A stretch of 64,000 bases of DNA from Prolixibacteraceae bacterium. Its GTDB lineage: Bacteria; Bacteroidota; Bacteroidia; Bacteroidales; Prolixibacteraceae. The notes below the pieces were generated by a model. That model was not told the origin of the DNA. It searched no databases and was given only the letters and a program-made list of their open reading frames with translations. Position numbers and translations under genes: made by a program. Of this stretch, positions 43,007 to 51,119 are shown piece by piece. How positions within the stretch are numbered: the stretch's first letter is position 1; each line of letters opens with the position of its first letter. Where the stretch lies: positions 108,567-172,566 of the forward strand of contig JAQUIJ010000010.1 in the NCBI GenBank assembly GCA_028683385.1, given 5' to 3'.

Positions 43007-45451
43007 TTACATGGATTTGAGGATTTCGACAAAGGATTGATCTAAGCTCTCCTTGCACTTTTGCAGGATCAGTTCCTTTTCGCTTTGTTCAGAGGTGTAG
43101 CAGTAGTATTCGGATTTGCTGACTTCCAGGGCATAGACCTGCGAGTAGCTTCCAAGACCGATAAACACTTCCTTGAGTTTACGGTCTGCCGGAAGGTTTT
43201 TGTTGATCGAAAGGATTTGCTCTTTCTGGAATTCGGAGAGTCCTAGGGTATCACTGATGCTCTGGAATTTGTTCCGGAATTTGCTCATGTCAAGCAAAAT
43301 CCTTGTATCGGCGTTATTGATAATCGCATCGCGGATCACCGGAGAAGAGATTACATCATCCACCTCCTGGGTGACCACCATCGCTTCGCCAAAGAATTTG
43401 CGGATGGTCTTATAGAAGTATTTTATGTAGCTGGCCATCTGAGGAGTAGCAATGGCCTTCCACGCTTCCTCGATGCATATGACTTTCCGAACGCCTTTTA
43501 AGCGTCTCATCTTCTGCATAAAAATGTCGATGATAATCAGGGTGGCGACCGGAAAAATCGTTGCATGGTCTTTAATATTGTCGAGTTCGAAGACAATAAA
43601 AGGGCAATGGAAAAACTCATCGGTATCCATCTGCTTGTTCAGTAAATAGTCGTATTCGCCGCCCCGGTAGTATTTGCCCAGGATAAAGAAAAACTCGTTG
43701 GTGTTAAACTGGATGGATTGCTCTTTAACCAGATTTGGAATGTAGCTCCGGCAGAACGCGTAATATCCGTTAAATGATCGTTCCAACAGGAAGCCAAATT
43801 CATCTGTTTGGTTGGACTCGAAAAAAGCAGTCACCGAATGGGCAATCACATCTTTTTCCATCTCTGAAAGGTTTTCCTTGTAAATGGTATAGATCACCGA
43901 TAGGATGGTTTGCTTGCGTTCGATATCCAGTTCTCCTTCCAGAATAAAAGGGTTGAACGAAATCGGATTGTCTGTGGTGAACTCAACCATCATCGCCCCG
44001 CCCTGATCTTTCAGCCGTTCATCCAGGTAACGGGTCAGCAGTTCATAGCTTCGGCCAACGTCCAACAAAACAATATGGCAGTTTTCACTTTCAGCGTATT
44101 GCCGGAGCAAATGGTTGGTGAAAAACGATTTTCCGGAGCCTGACCCACCGATTATGATTTTGTTCCGGTTATGGATTAAATGCTTGTGCATGGGCTCGTC
44201 CGAGATGTCGATCTTCACCGGGCAACCCTCCAAACGGTCAGACAGCCGGATAATGAAATCCGATTCGCTGTTTTTCAGTTCCCCTTCGAAGTTGGTCAGG
44301 CAGCAAGCCTGCGGAACCTGGGTAATGAACAGTTCTGTCTCCGGCAGTTGTGTTGAAAATGGAACACACGAAAAAAATAGCATGGGCAGGTCGTGGGTAT
44401 GTTGATACGGGAAACAGTTCATCAGGGCAAATGCGGAACTGGTTTCGCTTTTGTGCTGCTTTAAATCCTTCAGGGAAGGATCGAAAAGCATAACGTTTAA
44501 ATGGGTCTTTACGATCTTTTCTCCTGAAGTCTGCACCTGGTCCAGAAAAGATTCGATCAGCCCGGCGTTGACCTTGTTTTCTGACGAAAACTTAGAAAGA
44601 CTGAAGATTTTCTTGTAACTCCCTTCCAAAAATCCTTTGATTTCCTGCTGATCAGGAATGTAGATAAACTGGTTGGTCACATGCGAAAAAGGCAGATGGT
44701 AGCAAAGTGGATAGACCAGCGATACCGGCAGGCTTGTCTGTGGATGTTCTAACACCGGTCTGAGTTCTGCCGGAATGTGGGAATAATCGCTTAATGACAG
44801 GATTTCCACAAACTGGTCCATCACTTTGAGCCGGTCCCGAAAATCAATTCCGCCCAATGCCGGATGGTTTTCGGTAAAGTTTAAGCTCAAAAAGCGTTCG
44901 ATCATCCCCAGAGAATGTTCGTCGCCAATGGCTTCTTCCTTGGTAATGGGTTTACAGACGATCCCGTTTTGCTGAAAAATGGCCATTACGTTTCCTTTCA
45001 ATTCATTGATCTTGTCGTACTGCAGCTTTTCAAGGTTGCGCTCTTTTCGGGAAAAGATCAGGGCGGATTCGAGGTAGCTTTTCAGGAGACCTTTATTCAG
45101 CAGGCTGATATAAAAACAACAGTCGTGCTTCAGGTAATGTCTTCCATCAAAGTGCACCAGGTAGGATTCATTCAGGCTTTCCTTTGCTCCGTTTGTTTCT
45201 GATTCCGATTCCACCGGATGGAATTCTTTAACCAGGAAAAAATCCTGTTTATGAATAAAACTTCCGGCAGGCAATAGGTTGATCATCCGCTGAAAGGTAT
45301 CGTGCAGCATATACAGTTGTTCCGTACTGCACGAGAGCACTTCGGGCAACTGAAGCTTAAAACCAATGGTCAAATCCAGGTTATTGGAGACCTGAACACC
45401 GTTGTTAAATCCCAATATCGGGAGTACCGTTTCAAGGTTTTTGATCTTCAT
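43007..45451 (-). CDS. traG: Conjugation ATPase TraG (VirB4-like)
   Basis: An 814-residue ATPase with Walker A GGSGSGKS at 435-442 and Walker B VRKVICIEEAWKAIA near residue 672, followed by KFFGEAMVVTQEVDDVISSPVIRDAIINNADTRILLDM, typical of VirB4/TraG proteins. The first ~400 residues are the VirB4-like N-terminal domain. It supplies energy for channel assembly at the inner membrane. The start overlaps traF by 4 nt. Length and operon position fit CTnDOT TraG. Confidence 0.94.
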   Translation of the reverse strand: MKIKNLETVLPILGFNNGVQVSNNLDLTIGFKLQLPEVLSCSTEQLYMLHDTFQRMINLLPAGSFIHKQDFFLVKEFHPVESESETNGAKESLNESYLVHFDGRHYLKHDCCFYISLLNKGLLKSYLESALIFSRKERNLEKLQYDKINELKGNVMAIFQQNGIVCKPITKEEAIGDEHSLGMIERFLSLNFTENHPALGGIDFRDRLKVMDQFVEILSLSDYSHIPAELRPVLEHPQTSLPVSLVYPLCYHLPFSHVTNQFIYIPDQQEIKGFLEGSYKKIFSLSKFSSENKVNAGLIESFLDQVQTSGEKIVKTHLNVMLFDPSLKDLKQHKSETSSAFALMNCFPYQHTHDLPMLFFSCVPFSTQLPETELFITQVPQACCLTNFEGELKNSESDFIIRLSDRLEGCPVKIDISDEPMHKHLIHNRNKIIIGGSGSGKSFFTNHLLRQYAESENCHIVLLDVGRSYELLTRYLDERLKDQGGAMMVEFTTDNPISFNPFILEGELDIERKQTILSVIYTIYKENLSEMEKDVIAHSVTAFFESNQTDEFGFLLERSFNGYYAFCRSYIPNLVKEQSIQFNTNEFFFILGKYYRGGEYDYLLNKQMDTDEFFHCPFIVFELDNIKDHATIFPVATLIIIDIFMQKMRRLKGVRKVICIEEAWKAIATPQMASYIKYFYKTIRKFFGEAMVVTQEVDDVISSPVIRDAIINNADTRILLDMSKFRNKFQSISDTLGLSEFQKEQILSINKNLPADRKLKEVFIGLGSYSQVYALEVSKSEYYCYTSEQSEKELILQKCKESLDQSFVEILKSM

Positions 45452-45753
45452 TTGGAAAAAGTTTGAAGGATTCTTCGTTTGCAGTTGATAAATTGTGGCA
45501 GTTTTCCGGCAGTCTGTTTCTTGTCCCAGCCTTCCGGCCCATACTTCTTTTGAATGGTGTTCAATCGGTACAGGTACCCGAAAAAGGCTGGAACTCCGAT
45601 CAGTACTGCGGGAAAAACGCCTGCAAGAATGTAAAGCGCTGAGAACAGAAAGAAAGTCGCAATGATGCCATACAGCGCCCGGAAAACCAAAGGGCCGGAA
45701 AGCCCTTTGATGTACAACCGGGTATCCACCTTTTTAATTGGGTAGGCTTGCAT
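45448..45753 (-). CDS. traF: Conjugative transfer protein TraF (DUF4133)
   Basis: I start at ATG 45753 (101 residues, MQAYPIKKVDTRLYIKGLSGPLVFRALYG); the longer frame (to 45858) is out of frame overlap with traE. Two membrane helices (FRALYGIIATFFLFSALYILAGVFPAVLIGVPAFFGYLY) and the DUF4133 pattern are visible, comparable to VirB3. Its ATG overlaps the traE stop by one base, and traG overlaps its end. Confidence 0.92.
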   Translation of the reverse strand: MQAYPIKKVDTRLYIKGLSGPLVFRALYGIIATFFLFSALYILAGVFPAVLIGVPAFFGYLYRLNTIQKKYGPEGWDKKQTAGKLPQFINCKRRILQTFSK

Positions 45754-46067
45754 TACACAAAGAATGCTTTGATCACCACGCCAACCAAAATCAGGAATAA
45801 ACAGGCCCCAAACCAGCCCATGATGGACTTCTGAGTGTCCTGGTCTCCGCTTTGCCATTTGATGTACACGCGGACGCCGCCGATCAAACCGACAACGGCC
45901 CCGATGGCGATAATCAGGTTGGAGACAGGATCGACATACGAACTGACTTCGGCGGTGGCCTGGTCAATACCGGCGGCAGATTGCGCCATCGTTTGGGTAA
46001 TACCCAGAATGAGCAATGCAACAAAGGCTTGCGCCCGTTTGAAAAAACACTGAACTTTTGTTTTCAT
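45753..46067 (-). CDS. traE: Conjugative transfer protein TraE (DUF4134)
   Basis: A 104-residue protein with a signal peptide (to MAQSAAG, residue ~32), then two hydrophobic segments (VSNLIIAIGAVVGLIGGVRVYIKWQSGDQDTQKSIMGWFGACLFLILVGVVIKAFF). This is the DUF4134 pattern of TraE, comparable to VirB2 pilin-like proteins. It begins the well-conserved run of tra genes and stops on the first base of the traF start codon. Confidence 0.93.
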   Translation of the reverse strand: MKTKVQCFFKRAQAFVALLILGITQTMAQSAAGIDQATAEVSSYVDPVSNLIIAIGAVVGLIGGVRVYIKWQSGDQDTQKSIMGWFGACLFLILVGVVIKAFFV

Positions 46068-46106
46068 GTGACTTTGAGTTTTAAAGAGTAAATAACTGAG
46101 ATTGAT

Positions 46107-46466
46107 TTATAACTGAACTTGGACTTTTCCCAGGATTTTTGGCAGATCCGGATGATTGGGTTTGGAAAAAGTGTCGATAGAATATCCGTCATCCAAACCG
46201 GTTTCTTCATAAAGCGAAGCTGGCAGGGCAATGTCTTCTGAAAGCCGGACAGGAATTAATTCCGAAGGCAGGTCTTTGGAAGAAACAGATATCGGGTTAA
46301 ACCCCTCGGCTTCCACCGGAATAAATTGGTCGTCTTCAAAAAGTGTTTTTCGTTTGCCTTTTAGCCAGACAAAAGCCAGCAGAAAAACAGACATATACCA
46401 CAAAAGCAGGATAAAAAGGACAAAGCCTGTGAACTGTCCCCAACTGATTTGATTGATTCCAAACAT
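46107..46466 (-). CDS. Small membrane protein at the head of the tra operon
   Basis: A 119-residue protein with one N-terminal membrane helix (FTGFVLFILLLWYMSVFLLAFVWL, residues ~12-35), then a soluble acidic tail. It is 39 nt upstream of traE and is the first gene of the operon. Genes at this place vary among Bacteroidota elements and I cannot name it. A conserved motif lies 119 nt upstream of its start (46585-46610). Confidence 0.75.
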   Translation of the reverse strand: MFGINQISWGQFTGFVLFILLLWYMSVFLLAFVWLKGKRKTLFEDDQFIPVEAEGFNPISVSSKDLPSELIPVRLSEDIALPASLYEETGLDDGYSIDTFSKPNHPDLPKILGKVQVQL

Positions 46467-46584
46467 TATTTTTCATTTTTAGAATTGATATTGCGGATGT
46501 TTTGATCAGGATTTTGGAAATCCATTTTCAAAATCATCGCTGCAAATCTCTGTCTTCGGAATCAGATACTTTGTATAGATAATG

Positions 46585-46610
46585 TCAGGTGGGGTATTTT
46601 TTATTGTTAA
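46585..46610 (-). promoter_or_regulatory. Shared regulatory motif upstream of the tra operon
   Basis: A 26-bp sequence here matches 49469-49494 at 23 of 26 positions. On the minus strand it reads TTAACAATAAAAAA, then TACCCCACCTGA. Copy 1 is 119 nt before the first tra gene; copy 2 is 80 nt before the excisionase-like gene. Same orientation and similar distance suggest a common activator or promoter element, perhaps read by RteC or the excisionase-like protein. Confidence 0.6.
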
Positions 46611-47428
46611 TAAATCGATTGACAATCAACTCGTTTAAATAAAATTTGGATTGGTTTGACTTGAATTAAGTCTGCTTTTGGATTAGAAGTAATTTGAATT
46701 GATTTTGTTTGAATCAATTTGAATGCAAAATAAATTTTCGAAAAGAAAAAGAAAAAAAGTCAAAAAAAGAAAAAGAAAGCCAGGCAAAAGCCGGTCGGGG
46801 CGCAGATGCAAGGCTGTCCGGTATTTTGCCAATCTTTTACAGGTAAAACCCCAGGAATAAAAAAGGACACTTGCCCCGGCCTTGCAGATGTTCCGGTGCA
46901 AGGATCAGCGGGGAGAACGGCTAATTTAGGCTTGCTTTTTGATTTTGACGGATCGGTTAACTTAAAAAAGGCTGGTAATAAAGGGCAGGCAAAAGGAAAG
47001 TGTGGCCCGGAGATGGAATGAAGCTGACTGTCAGGGCCGGAATGGAGCCAGCATCCGTTTTGGGTGTGGGAAAGCGGGCTGTGAAAAACGGGAGGGCGAA
47101 ATGAAGTCCGGGAAAGCTGGTCAGCATAATGGAAATGAAGGGCTACTCTTTCCGTGGGGTTCAACCCTGCTTGTTTGCCAAACGAGCGTTTCTTAAGCGA
47201 ACGGTTTTCCGCGAGGTAACGAGCGGGACACGGAAGCGGAGTGAGCGAATGAGGCGAATGTGCCGGGGAATAAGGGAAAAGGCTTATAAAAATGTTATTT
47301 CATTAGGATTTTTAAAACCTGCAAAAACAGGAAGTGTGGCCTTGTAAGGGGAAAGGCAATCTGTCATAAAATGGCCGGGATTGCTCTTTGAACCGGACAA
47401 GGCCAGTCTTCCATAATTGAACGAGGCT

Positions 47429-47460
47429 TGTTCGCGCCCGGCGGAGCCAAAGCGCGAACA
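47429..47460. other. Perfect stem-loop near the end of the replication-like operon
   Basis: TGTTCGCGC and GCGCGAACA form a 9-bp stem with a 14-nt GC-rich loop (11 bp if a G-T pair and one further pair are counted). No T tract follows on either strand, so it is not a usual terminator. It is 70 nt past the stop of the DnaC-like gene and could be a replication or processing site. Confidence 0.45.
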
Positions 47461-47529
47461 GGCCGCAGTACCAACTAACCAAACATCGCTTAAAACCTTA
47501 TTTAAGATTTGCTTTTCATTGACGCTATC

Positions 47530-48258
47530 CTAAACCCTTTTGTCTTTGGATTCACGGTCAAATGCCACCAAATTGAACATTTCACGCATTCGGCTACGGA
47601 TGCGGTTTCCATAAATTGATTCCAATTCTGAAGCTGAAAGGTTAGTGGTGATGTGTGTTAGCATCCGTTTTGAAATGAAAAGATCGTAACGGTTCAGCAA
47701 TATTTCAGCCATTACATTGCATTCATTACCGTAATATTTCGGGGTTTGTTCCAATCCCAAATCATCAAAGCAATACACTTTGGGGATGAAAGGCATGTTG
47801 GCATATCTGACAAACGATCCTTTGCTGTACTGGTTAATCACGGAATAACCATCTTTTTCAAACTCAAAACTAATCTCCCGTGTGGGCTTAACCAAAAACT
47901 GGGTCTCCCGAGGGCAAAAATAGCTAATGAGCTTTAATAAACTGGTCTTGCCACAGCCGATTGGACCGCACAAGAGGATCCCTTTTCTCAGGTTGATCCC
48001 GTGCCTTTCAGCATTCTCCTGGTCGCCGATGGCATAAACCAGCAGTTTGTAGATCAGCTCTATATCCGTTGGAACTATTGAAAAGTGGTTCCCGAACAGG
48101 ATTTTGCCCCGTTCTTCCATCCATTGCAGACTGGTCTGTAAATTGAAATTGAATACTCCGCTGCGATAATCGGCTATCTGTTCATAAGGGTTCAGCGTAA
48201 TTTTTGTTGACGGTGACACTGTGTTTGCTGGTCCCGACTTGATTGAATTCTCGTTCAT
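47530..48258 (-). CDS. DnaC-like ATPase
   Basis: A 242-residue AAA+ ATPase with Walker A GPIGCGKT at 98-105 and Walker B KVYCFDDLGLE near 164, then NLSASELESIYGNRIRSRMREMFNLVAF, the sensor/arginine-finger block of DnaC/IstB-like helicase loaders. Small DnaC-like proteins are common in Bacteroidota mobile elements, next to Rep-like genes. It overlaps the upstream gene by 77 nt; no better internal start is obvious. It probably loads the replicative helicase on the element or the transferred strand. Confidence 0.85.
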   Translation of the reverse strand: MNENSIKSGPANTVSPSTKITLNPYEQIADYRSGVFNFNLQTSLQWMEERGKILFGNHFSIVPTDIELIYKLLVYAIGDQENAERHGINLRKGILLCGPIGCGKTSLLKLISYFCPRETQFLVKPTREISFEFEKDGYSVINQYSKGSFVRYANMPFIPKVYCFDDLGLEQTPKYYGNECNVMAEILLNRYDLFISKRMLTHITTNLSASELESIYGNRIRSRMREMFNLVAFDRESKDKRV

Positions 48259-49096
48259 CTGTTTTAAAACTTTGGGTATTGTTCATCCACTTCCGGGCAA
48301 CGGCCTGCCAGGAAATTATTTTTTTCATATCTCCCGTCTTCCAGCCTGACGACTGGTAGTGGGCATAAAACTTCTGCGCCTCGCTGCGCGAAAACTGGTT
48401 CTGTTCAAAAAATTGTTCGACCTCGGACAAATCCGGAATCTGAAATTTCTCATCCGGAAGATTTTCGGAATTTGTCGTTCGCAGTCGTTTTTGTTTTTTT
48501 TCGTTTTCATCAAAATCTAATTTTTGATTTCCTCTGACTGACTTTTCTTCCTGTTTGTTTTTGTTTAGACTGTTTATAAGAAGTGTATCACTTCCGGTAT
48601 CACATCCGGTATCAGTTTTGATACTGGCAGCACCTTTTTTTTCACTTGCGGTACTTCTTCCTGTATCAGTTTCGGTATTGGCTGTGACACCGGTATCACT
48701 AGCAGTATCGCTTCGTGTATCACTTTTGGGATTGCTGGAAGTACCGGTATTTCTTCCTGTATCATTACCGGTATCGGTTGAAGTATTTCTTGCAATATCA
48801 GTTGCAGTATCATATCTGGTACAGGAAACCCGGCTACCCGAGTGGAGGTTGGACGAAGCGGTGTACATGATATATCCCCAATCAGACAGTTCTTTCATAC
48901 AACGGGCATAGGTATTTGCAGAGCCGATCCGGGAAAGGTGCATCATTTCACTTCTGGAAATGACAAACCAATCTCCGAACCGTTCCACATTCCACTGTTG
49001 GAACAGGGCAAAATACAGGCTAATGTGATAAGGTGTCATCCGCTGATCTTCTGCCAGCCGGATAAAGAATCCGCTCAGGTGCCTGATGTAGTTCAT
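48182..49096 (-). CDS. Replication-initiator-like winged-helix protein with a Thr/Asp/Gly repeat linker
   Basis: A 304-residue protein. The N-terminal ~75 residues look like a winged helix of the replication-initiator or DnaD-like kind (YHISLYFALFQQWNVERFGDWFVISRSEMMHLSRIGSANTYARCMKELSDWGYI). Residues 95-171 are low-complexity, mostly repeats of TDTG, SDT and NTG, and join it to a C-terminal helical part (LSEVEQFFEQNQFSRSEAQKFYAHYQSSGWKTGD) that resembles DnaD-type C-domains. It overlaps the excisionase-like gene by 4 nt and the DnaC-like gene by 77 nt. Together they suggest element replication. Confidence 0.78.
   Translation of the reverse strand: MNYIRHLSGFFIRLAEDQRMTPYHISLYFALFQQWNVERFGDWFVISRSEMMHLSRIGSANTYARCMKELSDWGYIMYTASSNLHSGSRVSCTRYDTATDIARNTSTDTGNDTGRNTGTSSNPKSDTRSDTASDTGVTANTETDTGRSTASEKKGAASIKTDTGCDTGSDTLLINSLNKNKQEEKSVRGNQKLDFDENEKKQKRLRTTNSENLPDEKFQIPDLSEVEQFFEQNQFSRSEAQKFYAHYQSSGWKTGDMKKIISWQAVARKWMNNTQSFKTDEREFNQVGTSKHSVTVNKNYAEPL
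48584..48814. repeat. In-frame degenerate repeat encoding the Thr/Asp/Gly linker
   Basis: The plus strand shows many copies of a GGTATCA-like unit (for example CGGTATCA, 5-8 nt apart in places), giving in-frame TDTG and SDT repeats on the minus strand. It looks like a microsatellite-like tract whose length may vary between strains. The opposite-strand frame is open across it only because of the repeat. Confidence 0.6.
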
Positions 49097-49389
49097 CGTT
49101 TCCGGTCGAAACTGAACCTAGGCACATTTTTGTTGTCTTCCAGGATTTTACGAATGTCTTCTGAATCATAGAAAAGGATTCCGCCCATTTTGGTAAACGG
49201 AATGGTTCCATTTATTCTCATGTTCTGGAGGGTTCCAGGAGAGATGCCAAGCATTTTCTTGACCTCATAGGATTTGAGCCACTTTTTGGATGGTTGACCA
49301 TGGTGCTCTTTCAGCATCTTTCTGAACTCGGTGAGTAATTCGGTTTTGAATTCCCGAAGATCGTCGGTTGTAATAATTTCTGAAGGCAT
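49093..49389 (-). CDS. Excisionase-like helix-turn-helix protein
   Basis: A 98-residue protein with an N-terminal helical tail and a MerR/excisionase-type HTH: WLKSYEVKKMLGISPGTLQNMRINGTIPFTKMGGILFYDSEDIRKILE (residues ~39-86). This is the helix_turn_helix_17 type that accompanies integrases and rep genes in Bacteroidota elements. It overlaps the Rep-like gene by 4 nt and is the first gene of that operon, with the shared motif 80 nt upstream. It may regulate excision or the operon itself. Confidence 0.85.
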   Translation of the reverse strand: MPSEIITTDDLREFKTELLTEFRKMLKEHHGQPSKKWLKSYEVKKMLGISPGTLQNMRINGTIPFTKMGGILFYDSEDIRKILEDNKNVPRFSFDRKR

Positions 49390-49690
49390 AACTTTTAAAT
49401 TTAAATTGGTACATTTTGAATAGTCCCAAATTTGAAGCCTTCAAAAATCATTTGTTGTCAATACGAGTTCAGGCGGGGTGTTTTTTATCGTTAAGTAGAA
49501 AGAAAATAATTTACAAGACCGCACATCATTATACTGATAAACAATTAGGCATAATACAATTTAAACAGATGATAGGAATGTTTTATTCAGACAAGGATTT
49601 GAGGAGAAGCAGAAGCTTCATATCGCAACTGTTTCCAATTGGGAAAGACATGATTTATATTGAAGAAGGGTGGAATATCTCTGGCGATTT
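49390..49690. other. Intergenic region with the operon's regulatory motif
   Basis: This ~300-bp region holds the conserved motif at 49469-49494 and no convincing gene. The plus-strand open frames over it contain no domain and cross into the gene on the opposite strand. Confidence 0.5.
49469..49494 (-). promoter_or_regulatory. Shared regulatory motif upstream of the excisionase-like operon
   Basis: Second copy of the motif at 46585-46610 (23 of 26 identical). It lies 80 nt before the ATG at 49389. The region between contains TTGACAACAAATGATTTTTG, which could be promoter sequence. Confidence 0.6.
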
Positions 49691-49951
49691 TTACATGGCT
49701 TTCCTTTTGGGATTTGTTGGTTTCCATTCGCCGCTCCTATATTTTGCCATGCAGGCGCGATGGAATTTGCGGAGTTCATCCAGTTCTTTCTGTGGGATAG
49801 CTTCAACTTGTTCCATTTGTTTTCGCTCATCTTTCATTGCATAATAAGGGATGAAGGGGCATTCAGTGATTGGATCGCCAAGCGGGCATTCCGAAATCGG
49901 GACAAGCAGATCAGCATTTTGGCGGATTTTTTCGGTGTAAAGACTTGACAT
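49691..49951 (-). CDS. Small hypothetical protein
   Basis: An 86-residue protein with two short Cys-Pro motifs (ECPLGDPITECPFIPYYAM, residues ~21-39), then a charged helix (KDERKQMEQVEAIPQKELDELRKFHRACMAKYRSGEWKP). It is similar in style to small proteins often seen next to rteC in Bacteroidota elements, but I cannot name the family. Upstream of its start lies the structured element 49997-50119, which may be its leader. Confidence 0.6.
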   Translation of the reverse strand: MSSLYTEKIRQNADLLVPISECPLGDPITECPFIPYYAMKDERKQMEQVEAIPQKELDELRKFHRACMAKYRSGEWKPTNPKRKAM

Positions 49952-49996
49952 AGTAAAATTGTTTGGGAGTAATATATTTGAACATTATTCAAAAAA

Positions 49997-50119
49997 GTGG
50001 CGCAAGCCACAACCAACTGCTCCTAGGTACCGCCAAGCACCCGTACAACAATCAGGAATAGCCCACGCCAAAGCATGAGCGGCATCCGTTTATCCTTGTT
50101 GTACTTAAAATTTGGCGGT
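49997..50119. other. Complex inverted-repeat element
   Basis: Three nested or adjoining perfect inverted repeats lie between rteC and the small gene: GTGGC (49997-50001) / GCCAC (50006-50010); outer ACCGCCAA (50029-50036) / TTGGCGGT (50112-50119); inner GTACAACAA (50043-50051) / TTGTTGTAC (50096-50104). The outer two could pair as one branched structure of about 91 nt. It may be an RNA leader, a recombination site or a terminator of rteC. Not an IS end that I know. Confidence 0.6.
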
Positions 50120-50282
50120 TTTAGAAGCAAGAATAAAAAGCCAACGCTTTTTATAAGTTTACTTCATCGGAAAATCTATTCCGATGATCATTTTCAAAAA
50201 ATATTTTATCAATTGCAAATATACAAAACATATCGAATCGAGTGATTTTCGTTCATTTATACTTTTCCAGTTTCGGAATTTT

Positions 50283-51119
50283 CTACTTGTCATCTTCGTC
50301 GATTCTGCGTTTCAGAATGGCTTTCAGATGATCCAAAAACTTTGCCTTCTCAATCTTCCGCTGCTTGATTTCCATATAGTATTTGTAAATGTCCTTTGTT
50401 ACATCCACATTGAAAATATACCCCATCGCTTCAGTCAATTCCTTGATCGTCGTATTGCCGTCGTTGATTGCATCCGAAAAATGAAGTGCATAAAGTATTT
50501 CGGCAAAATCAATTTTATTGCCCGTCCAGCGTAGTGTTGATTTAAAGCTTTCCAGATTTTCTAATCCTGAATTTTCAAGTCTTTCCATCTCTTTCCGGAT
50601 ATAGTCCACTAGCATTTCATTGGCTCTGATTGTCGAAAACGTGTGATCGTGCCAGGTAAAGAAATCTTCATCAAGAAGGTGGTGGTCTCCTCGAATTTCC
50701 ATCGGGATTACATTGTTTTCACGCACAAAATATTTCTCGTCAAGATGCTTGAAATTGCACTTGTAATACTGGACTTTCACTTGGTGCTTTTCCATGTATT
50801 CCTTGATTTTGTCCATCTGCTGCTGAAAATACTTTTTCTGCCCTTTTTTGTCTATCTCATTACGATTGGACTCAATTTCAAAAAGTGCCCGATAGTATAT
50901 CAGCTTGCTATAAACCGCCGGCTTGATCTTTTTGAAAAAGTATATTTCCAACTTCTGGTCGGGAAAACCTTCACTGACCACAAGTTTGCGCATCCGGTCC
51001 AGTGCGACCTTGCACTGCCCAACAGCATACTCCAATTGTTCCGGTATATTTTCCGAAACTTCTTTCATCCGGGACAAGTCGTTCTCAAGGTCCAAGATGA
51101 TTTCACAACATGTTTCCAT
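50283..51119 (-). CDS. rteC: RteC family regulator
   Basis: A 278-residue protein with the RteC family pattern throughout: LEYAVGQCKVALDRMRKLV (~31-49), FPDQKLEIYFFKKIKPAVYSKLIYYRALFEIES (~55-85), YYKCNFKHLDEKYFVR (~120-135) and a C-terminal winged-helix-like part near YALHFSDAINDGNTTIKELTEAMGYIFNVDV (~215-245). RteC in CTnDOT activates excision genes after tetracycline-induced signalling. No rteA/rteB two-component genes are in the window. It is the last recognisable mobile-element gene before the carbohydrate locus, which sets the approximate right boundary of the ICE. Confidence 0.93.
   Translation of the reverse strand: METCCEIILDLENDLSRMKEVSENIPEQLEYAVGQCKVALDRMRKLVVSEGFPDQKLEIYFFKKIKPAVYSKLIYYRALFEIESNRNEIDKKGQKKYFQQQMDKIKEYMEKHQVKVQYYKCNFKHLDEKYFVRENNVIPMEIRGDHHLLDEDFFTWHDHTFSTIRANEMLVDYIRKEMERLENSGLENLESFKSTLRWTGNKIDFAEILYALHFSDAINDGNTTIKELTEAMGYIFNVDVTKDIYKYYMEIKQRKIEKAKFLDHLKAILKRRIDEDDK

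Larger units (their letters stand above)
46467..47529. other. Gene-free 1.06-kb region between the tra operon and replication genes
   Basis: No convincing gene is present on either strand. The left part is AT-rich, with a shared motif (46585-46610), three TTTGAAT copies (46693-46699, 46708-46714, 46718-46724), an 8-bp inverted repeat AATTGATT / AATCAATT (46697-46704, 46712-46719), and a purine-rich stretch (46739-46780). The right part has higher GC and contains a perfect 9-bp stem TGTTCGCGC (47429-47437) / GCGCGAACA (47452-47460). Such composition next to a DnaC-like and a Rep-like gene could be a replication origin; this is inference. Confidence 0.5.

Noticed and set aside
45448-45858. Longer start for traF at 45858
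   Set aside because: The added 35 residues overlap traE; ATG 45753 overlaps the traE stop by one base, as expected of coupled genes.
46760-47347. Several overlapping frames in the 1-kb intergenic region
   Set aside because: They overlap on both strands, are rich in Pro, Gly and Arg because of the base composition, and match nothing.
48555-48911. A 118-residue plus-strand frame rich in Val and Ser over the Rep-like gene
   Set aside because: It is the reverse reading of the TDTG repeat in the minus-strand gene; no start region or domain supports it.
49416-49844. A 142-residue plus-strand frame
   Set aside because: It runs antisense through the 86-residue gene and over the shared regulatory motif; its sequence has no domain or good start.
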